A stretch of DNA of 64,000 nucleotides from Bacillus infantis (GTDB lineage Bacteria; Bacillota; Bacilli; Bacillales; Cytobacillaceae): NCBI RefSeq assembly GCF_020171945.1, contig NZ_JAIVAP010000018.1, positions 25,521 to 89,520 of the forward strand, written 5' to 3'. Positions within the stretch are counted from its first letter, which is position 1; every line of letters starts with the position of its first letter. A model generated the notes under the pieces. That model did not search any database. It was not told the origin of the DNA and saw only the letters and a list, made by a program, of their open reading frames with translations. Below are positions 59,676-64,000 of the stretch, piece by piece. The position numbers and the translations under genes are program-made.

Positions 59676-61847
59676 TTGGAGAAGACTGCGCATAAACAGG
59701 ACGAGATGTTAAAGCTCGTGTCAGCTGAATTGAAGATAAACAGCAAACAGGTGAAAAGTGTTATCAGCCTGCTGGAGGATGGCAATACGGTTCCTTTTAT
59801 TGCCCGGTACCGGAAAGAGCAGACAGGTGCATTGGATGAGGTGCAGATCCGGGATATTATGGAAAGATGGCAATACATACAAAATCTTGAACAGCGGAAG
59901 GAAGAAGTGCTGAGGACGATAGAAGAACAGGGGAAGCTGACGCCAGAGCTTGCTGCTCAAATCGGGAAAGCGGTTAAATTGCAGGAGGTAGAGGATCTGT
60001 ATCGCCCTTATAAGCAGAAGCGGAGAACTAAGGCTACCCAGGCCAAGGAAAAAGGGCTTGAGCCATTTGCTGAATGGATGCTTGCGTTCACCAGAGAACC
60101 GGTTGAAGAAAAAGCGGCTGCATTTATTTCTGAGGAAAAGGCAGTAAAAACAGCTGAGGAAGCCATTGCTGGTGCCAAGGATATCATTGCCGAAATGGTA
60201 TCTGATGATCCGGAAAGCAGAAAATGGATCAGAAGGGAAACCTTCAAGAGCGGCAAAATTGAAACTTCTGTAAAAAATGCAGTCAATGATGAGAAAAAGG
60301 TCTATGAAATGTATTACGAATATGAGGAGCCGATCAGCAAAATCGTTCCTCACAGGATACTGGCCGTAAACCGCGGGGAAAAAGAGGATATACTCAGAGC
60401 GGCAATCCGGCCGAATATAGATATGATGCAGAATTATTTGAAGAAAAAATGGATCAAGAATCCTTCTTCTCCCTCAGCTGTACCGGTCAGCGAAGCGATT
60501 GAGGATGGATATAAAAGGCTGATCCAGCCGTCCATCGAGCGGGAAATCAGGAATGAACTCACGGAGAAGGCAGAAGAACAGGCCATCCATATCTTCTCGG
60601 AAAATTTGAGGAACCTTCTGCTTCAGCCGCCTCTTAAAGGAAAGGTTGTACTTGGGGTAGACCCGGCATACAGGACAGGCTGCAAGCTGGCAGTTGTTGA
60701 TGAGACGGGAAAGGTAATGGACATTGGTGTTATCTATCCTCATCCCCCGGTCTCTAAAACAAAGGATGCAAAAGAGAAAGTAAAGCAAATCATTAAAACT
60801 TTCAAAGTTGAAATGGTAGCGATCGGAAACGGTACAGCATCAAGGGAAACCGAGCAATTCATTGCTGATATCCTGAAGGAACTGAGCGGCGATGTTTATT
60901 ATATTATCGTCAACGAAGCCGGAGCGAGTGTTTATTCAGCATCCGACCTTGCCAGGGAAGAATTTCCGGATTTTCAGGTGGAAGAACGCAGTGCTGTATC
61001 CATTGCCCGCCGCCTGCAGGATCCATTGGCCGAGCTTGTTAAAATTGATCCCAAATCAGTCGGAGTGGGCCAATACCAGCATGATGTATCTCAAAAAAGG
61101 CTGAGTGAGTCCCTTACATTCGTCGTTGAAACAGCTGTAAACCAGGTCGGCGTCAATGTAAATACAGCATCATCTTCTCTCTTGCAGTATGTGGCAGGCT
61201 TATCAAAGACAGTTGCCAATAATATTGTTAAGAAAAGGGAGGAAGAAGGAAAATTCTTATCAAGGGTCCAGCTGAAAAAGATTCCCAGACTGGGAGCCAA
61301 AACCTATGAGCAAGCTATTGGCTTTCTGCGCATCTCGGGTGGGAAAGAGCCGCTTGACAGGACAAGCATCCACCCTGAAAGCTATCAGGATGCGGTCAAG
61401 CTTTTGGCCAGGCTTGGATTTAAAACGGCTGATATTGGATCAGAAGAGCTGAAAGCAGCACTTGCCGGAATTGATATTAAACAAACCGCGGCAGAGCTTG
61501 AAACAGGTGAACTGACACTGAAGGACATCATTGATGCTCTCAGGAGCCCTGCGAGAGATCCCCGTGATGATCTCGCTAAGCCTATCCTGAAAACAGATGT
61601 TTTAAAACTGGAAGATTTAAAGCCTGGCATGGAGCTTCAGGGAACAGTCAGGAATGTGGTGGATTTTGGCGCCTTTGTCGATATCGGCGTAAAGCAGGAC
61701 GGGCTTGTCCATATATCAAAGCTGCGGAAACAATTTGTTAAGCATCCACTGGATGTTGTATCGGTGGGAGATGTGGTGACAGTGTGGGTCGACAGCATTG
61801 ACAGCCAAAAGGGAAGAGTGGCTCTGACCATGCTCTCTGATCAATAA
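59676..61847 (+). CDS. ydcI: Tex family RNA-binding transcription accessory protein (YdcI)
   Basis: 723 residues from TTG 59676, 8 bases after GGGGG; TTG 59670 is too close. Modules in order: Tex N-terminal helices (1-200), YqgF/RNase-H-like domain (VVLGVDPAYRTGCKLAVVDE near 328; IVNEAGASVYSASDLAREEF), helix-hairpin-helix pairs (VGQYQHDVSQKRLSESLTFV; KKIPRLGAKTYEQAIGFLRI), and a C-terminal S1 domain (PGMELQGTVRNVVDFGAFVD). Tex binds RNA and acts on transcription/elongating ribosome complexes. Conserved downstream of rsbX in Bacillus. Confidence 0.95.
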   Translation: MEKTAHKQDEMLKLVSAELKINSKQVKSVISLLEDGNTVPFIARYRKEQTGALDEVQIRDIMERWQYIQNLEQRKEEVLRTIEEQGKLTPELAAQIGKAVKLQEVEDLYRPYKQKRRTKATQAKEKGLEPFAEWMLAFTREPVEEKAAAFISEEKAVKTAEEAIAGAKDIIAEMVSDDPESRKWIRRETFKSGKIETSVKNAVNDEKKVYEMYYEYEEPISKIVPHRILAVNRGEKEDILRAAIRPNIDMMQNYLKKKWIKNPSSPSAVPVSEAIEDGYKRLIQPSIEREIRNELTEKAEEQAIHIFSENLRNLLLQPPLKGKVVLGVDPAYRTGCKLAVVDETGKVMDIGVIYPHPPVSKTKDAKEKVKQIIKTFKVEMVAIGNGTASRETEQFIADILKELSGDVYYIIVNEAGASVYSASDLAREEFPDFQVEERSAVSIARRLQDPLAELVKIDPKSVGVGQYQHDVSQKRLSESLTFVVETAVNQVGVNVNTASSSLLQYVAGLSKTVANNIVKKREEEGKFLSRVQLKKIPRLGAKTYEQAIGFLRISGGKEPLDRTSIHPESYQDAVKLLARLGFKTADIGSEELKAALAGIDIKQTAAELETGELTLKDIIDALRSPARDPRDDLAKPILKTDVLKLEDLKPGMELQGTVRNVVDFGAFVDIGVKQDGLVHISKLRKQFVKHPLDVVSVGDVVTVWVDSIDSQKGRVALTMLSDQ

Positions 61848-61897
61848 TCAATTACAGAAGGAGGAGTGTCTAGTATGCGCTCCCCCTTTTTATTAGT

Positions 61898-62011
61898 TCA
61901 CTGCAGGTGTTTCTTTCTATAGAAATACCAGCACTGGTTCAGCAGTTTAATCTGGTATCGGTTTTTCTCCAGGAATGCACGCTGAATCTGATTTTGAAAC
62001 CAAGTAGGCAT
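61898..62011 (-). CDS. cmpA: Cortex morphogenetic protein CmpA
   Basis: 37 residues from ATG 62011, behind AGGAGG: MPTWFQNQIQRAFLEKNRYQ then IKLLNQCWYFYRKKHLQ. Length, composition and location between ydcI and ydcK match B. subtilis CmpA, a mother-cell protein that holds back cortex assembly until coat assembly is right and is then degraded with ClpXP and SpoIVA quality control. Too short for most gene finders. Reverse orientation relative to its neighbours. Confidence 0.9.
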   Translation of the reverse strand: MPTWFQNQIQRAFLEKNRYQIKLLNQCWYFYRKKHLQ

Positions 62012-62129
62012 AGGAACCCTCCTGTAGTAAAATCTGTATATATAGCCTATGCAGGGTAAGGTTGTCACGTGAACCCGAGCTGCTAATAAAACAAAGTAAA
62101 AAGGGCATAACAAGAAAGGATACAATGGA

Positions 62130-62606
62130 ATGAACGATCAGGAACTCCAACTGCTGACTGAAAGGATTTCAGATGAATATTTTCAAAAGCCATTCCGGCA
62201 CAAAGCGTATTTTAACCCGCGTTTGCGGACAACCGGAGGCAGATATATCTTAAGTACCCATAATATTGATATAAATAGAAGTTATCTTGATCAGCTGGGA
62301 AAAGAAGAGCTGATCGGCATCATCAAGCATGAATTATGCCATTATCACCTCCATCTGGAGGGGAAGGGATATCAGCACAAAGACAAGGATTTCAGATTGC
62401 TGCTAGAACAAGTGGGTGCACCAAGATTTTGCTCTGCTTTACCTGACAGGCCAAAGAGGAAGGCTGCAAAAATGATTGCCTATACCTGCTCAGGCTGCGG
62501 CCAGCTCTATAGGAGAAGGCGGTCGATCAATACCTCAAAATATGTATGCGGAAAGTGCAGAGGAAGGCTCGTGAAGTCAGGAGAAATCAAGCCGGATCAG
62601 GTTTAA
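62130..62606 (+). CDS. ydcK: SprT-like zinc metalloprotein (YdcK)
   Basis: 158 residues. Zinc-peptidase motif [20 protein letters not shown] (HExxH type: HELCH) near residues 69-80, and a C-terminal zinc ribbon ([31 protein letters not shown]; two CxxC). SprT family proteins are related to Spartan proteases; in Bacillus the role is unknown. ATG 62130 follows AAAGGA. It precedes the tRNA cluster, as in B. subtilis. Confidence 0.94.
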   Translation: MNDQELQLLTERISDEYFQKPFRHKAYFNPRLRTTGGRYILSTHNIDINRSYLDQLGKEELIGIIKHELCHYHLHLEGKGYQHKDKDFRLLLEQVGAPRFCSALPDRPKRKAAKMIAYTCSGCGQLYRRRRSINTSKYVCGKCRGRLVKSGEIKPDQV

Positions 62607-62638
62607 AATAGTCCTATTAATTTTTTTAAAAAACATAG

Positions 62639-62667
62639 TTGACTTTTGGGTTCTGGGTTCTTATAAT
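62639..62667 (+). promoter_or_regulatory. Promoter of the tRNA cluster
   Basis: TTGACT, 17-bp spacer, TATAAT, 30 bases before tRNA-Asn. Confidence 0.85.
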
Positions 62668-62696
62668 AGTAAGAGTCGATAAGATGTTAAAGACAT

Positions 62697-62771
62697 TCCG
62701 CAGTAGCTCAGTGGTAGAGCATTCGGCTGTTAACCGAACGGTCGCAGGTTCGAATCCTGCCTGCGGAGCCA
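62697..62771 (+). tRNA. trnS-Asn: tRNA-Asn (GTT)
   Basis: Acceptor TCCGCAG/CTGCGGA, anticodon GTT in GGCTGTTAACC, T-loop GGTTCGAATCC, encoded CCA. Confidence 0.96.
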
Positions 62772-62774
62772 TAT

Positions 62775-62865
62775 GGGGAAGTACTCAAGTGGCTGAAGAG
62801 GCGCCCCTGCTAAGGGTGTAGGTCGGGCAACCGGCGCGAGGGTTCAAATCCCTCCTTCTCCGCCA
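62775..62865 (+). tRNA. trnS-Ser: tRNA-Ser (GCT)
   Basis: 91 bases with the long variable arm of class II; acceptor GGGGAAG/CTTCTCC, anticodon GCT, encoded CCA. Confidence 0.96.
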
Positions 62866-62886
62866 GATACAACCTGGCTCAATTAT

Positions 62887-62958
62887 GGCCCCTTGGTCAA
62901 GCGGTTAAGACACCGCCCTTTCACGGCGGTAACACGGGTTCGAATCCCGTAGGGGTCA
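62887..62958 (+). tRNA. trnS-Glu: tRNA-Glu (TTC)
   Basis: Acceptor GGCCCCT/AGGGGTC, anticodon TTC in CCTTTCACGG. The 3' CCA is not encoded (A followed by CT). Confidence 0.95.
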
Positions 62959-62985
62959 CTTGTAATTTATTGTTTCCTAAAAAAT

Positions 62986-63061
62986 GGTCCCGTGGTGTAG
63001 CGGTTAACATGCCTGCCTGTCACGCAGGAGATCGCGGGTTCGATTCCCGTCGGGACCGCCA
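62986..63061 (+). tRNA. tRNA-Asp (GTC)
   Basis: Acceptor GGTCCCG/CGGGACC, anticodon GTC in CTGTCACG, encoded CCA. As I recall, Asp is not in the B. subtilis trnSL cluster. Confidence 0.96.
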
Positions 63062-63080
63062 TTTTTCTCAAAAAGGATAT

Positions 63081-63155
63081 TGGGCTATAGCCAAGCGGTA
63101 AGGCAACGGACTTTGACTCCGTCATGCGTTGGTTCGAATCCAGCTAGCCCAGCCA
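63081..63155 (+). tRNA. trnS-Gln: tRNA-Gln (TTG)
   Basis: Acceptor TGGGCTA/TAGCCCA, anticodon TTG in ACTTTGACT, encoded CCA. Confidence 0.96.
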
Positions 63156-63161
63156 TTTTTT

Positions 63162-63237
63162 GAGCCATTAGCTCAGTCGGTAGAGCATCTGACTTTTAAT
63201 CAGAGGGTCGAAGGTTCGAGTCCTTCATGGCTCACCA
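63162..63237 (+). tRNA. trnS-Lys: tRNA-Lys (TTT)
   Basis: Acceptor GAGCCAT/ATGGCTC, anticodon TTT in GACTTTTAATC, encoded CCA. Confidence 0.96.
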
Positions 63238-63251
63238 TTTATTTTCTATAT

Positions 63252-63333
63252 GCGGGTGTGGCGGAATTGGCAGACGCACCAGACTTAGGATCTGGCGCCG
63301 CAAGGCGTGGGGGTTCGACTCCCTTCACCCGCA
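63252..63333 (+). tRNA. trnS-Leu1: tRNA-Leu (TAG)
   Basis: Class II tRNA, acceptor GCGGGTG/CACCCGC, anticodon TAG in ACTTAGGAT. The CCA end is not encoded (A then TCA). Confidence 0.94.
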
Positions 63334-63403
63334 TCAGCATTATTTACCAGTTGATATTCAGATGATTACCTGGTATAATAAATCTTGCTGTCACTTATAT
63401 TGT

Positions 63404-63490
<87 letters not shown>

Positions 63491-63500
63491 AAAAAACTTA

Positions 63501-63529
63501 TTGACAACCAAGTTTGGTTGTGATAAGAT
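63501..63529 (+). promoter_or_regulatory. Promoter of the tRNA-Arg/Pro/Gly-rRNA operon with internal dyad
   Basis: TTGACA, 17-bp spacer, TAAGAT. The spacer carries a perfect dyad CAACCAA-GT-TTGGTTG (63505-63520). Confidence 0.8.
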
Positions 63530-63566
63530 ATAAAAGTTGCTTCTTGATTAGAGCAATTGAAAATAT

Positions 63567-63643
<77 letters not shown>

Positions 63644-63650
63644 TATTTTA

Positions 63651-63727
63651 CGGGGAGTAGCTCAGCTTGGTAGAGCACTTGGTTTGGGACCAAGGGGTCG
63701 CAGGTTCGAATCCTGTCTTCCCGACCA
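63651..63727 (+). tRNA. tRNA-Pro (TGG)
   Basis: Acceptor CGGGGAG/CTTCCCG, anticodon TGG in GGTTTGGGACC, encoded CCA. Confidence 0.96.
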
Positions 63728-63748
63728 TGAGTATTTTGATTATAATAT

Positions 63749-63822
63749 GCGGGTGTAGTTTAATGGTAAAACCTCAGCCTTCCAAGCTGATGTCGTGGGT
63801 TCGATTCCCATCACCCGCTCCA
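63749..63822 (+). tRNA. tRNA-Gly (TCC)
   Basis: Acceptor GCGGGTG/CACCCGC, anticodon TCC in GCCTTCCAAGC, encoded CCA. Confidence 0.96.
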
Positions 63823-63837
63823 ATTTATTTTAGAGAT

Positions 63838-63852
63838 TGTTCTTTGAAAACT
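63838..63852 (+). promoter_or_regulatory. rRNA antitermination boxA-like element
   Basis: TGTTCTTTGAAAACT closely matches the Bacillus boxA TGCTCTTTGAAAACT, in the leader just before 16S rRNA. Confidence 0.75.
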
Positions 63853-63908
63853 GAACGAACAAAAACGTCAACGTTAATCTTATTTTTATCAGAGCTAAAT
63901 CTTACTCT

Positions 63909-64000
63909 TATATGGAGAGTTTGATCCTGGCTCAGGACGAACGCTGGCGGCGTGCCTAATACATGCAAGTCGAGCGGACGGATGGGAGCTTGCTCCCTGA
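63909..64000 (+). rRNA. rrs: 16S ribosomal RNA, 5' end only
   Basis: The universal AGAGTTTGATCCTGGCTCAG block starts at 63916, followed by GACGAACGCTGGCGGCGTGC and the V1 region GGACGGATGGGAGCTTGCTC, typical of Bacillaceae. Cut by the window end. Boundary set from the usual distance to AGAGTTTG. Confidence 0.97.

Noticed and set aside
1..62600. Prophage, transposon or restriction/defence island
   Set aside because: No integrase, transposase, phage structural, restriction-modification or retron-like gene was seen; the only toxin-antitoxin pair is the core ndoAI-ndoA.
63129..63365. ORFs across the tRNA cluster
   Set aside because: They overlap tRNA-Gln, tRNA-Lys and tRNA-Leu and are translations of tRNA sequence.

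Overview
The window is chromosomal DNA from a spore-forming Bacillaceae (Bacillus sensu lato), not B. subtilis itself. The evidence is a gene order matching the B. subtilis ddl-murF-cshA-ydbS-ydbT-ydcA-acpS-ydcC-alr-ndoAI-ndoA-rsbR...rsbX-ydcI-cmpA-ydcK-trnSL block, the spore genes csgA and cmpA, the complete stressosome/sigma-B module, T-box leaders, AGGAGG-type ribosome binding sites, frequent TTG/GTG starts, and the Bacillus-type start of a 16S rRNA gene at the right edge. No prophage, insertion sequence, transposase or CRISPR array was seen.

Layout. 1-8.7 kb: mixed housekeeping: an edge-truncated mechanosensitive-type channel, an ECF sigma/DUF4179 anti-sigma pair, a Ktr potassium channel behind a c-di-AMP riboswitch, an acetyltransferase, a lipid kinase, a PerR-boxed Dps and a DedA protein. 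8.8-17.7 kb: PadR/HAAS pair, TauE exporter, T-box-controlled arginyl-tRNA synthetase, FtsW/RodA protein, an orphan gene, and a divergent TrmB regulator/MFS transporter pair sharing a palindrome. 17.7-30.2 kb: one long cobalamin operon under a B12 riboswitch with terminator: btuF, btuC, a btuD-cbiZ fusion, cbiB, cobD, cobU, cbiP, cobS, two cobC-like phosphatases, a shortened cobU paralogue, a PduO adenosyltransferase, an ECF S-component and a probable alpha-ribazole kinase, then a DUF4937 gene. Together they import corrinoid, convert cobinamide to cobyric acid, remake the aminopropanol arm, activate it and attach alpha-ribazole. No cobT is present, which fits alpha-ribazole salvage by the CblT/CblS route. 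30.2-32.1 kb: a 53-bp tandem repeat array, then a TetR-SMR-SMR efflux operon. 32.1-38.2 kb: methyltransferase with a possible leader peptide, VOC protein, SulP transporter, T-box-controlled tyrosyl-tRNA synthetase, DAACS symporter. 38.5-62.6 kb: the conserved Bacillus block, with uvsE, an ECF-sigma operon, csgA and an esterase among or next to it. 62.6-64 kb: eleven tRNA genes leading into an rRNA operon.

The less explained parts are intergenic: the 53-bp array (nine full units plus a partial), two separate arrays of a TTCTAC motif spaced exactly 21 bp, two families of Bacillaceae-type structured intergenic repeats, a sigma-B-type promoter ahead of rsbR in addition to the usual one ahead of rsbV, and a long hairpin between acpS and ydcC. 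Within genes, the BtuD-CbiZ fusion and the CobU paralogue that lacks the guanylylation region deserve attention. All functional statements rest on reading the sequence and on recalled family knowledge; no database search was run.
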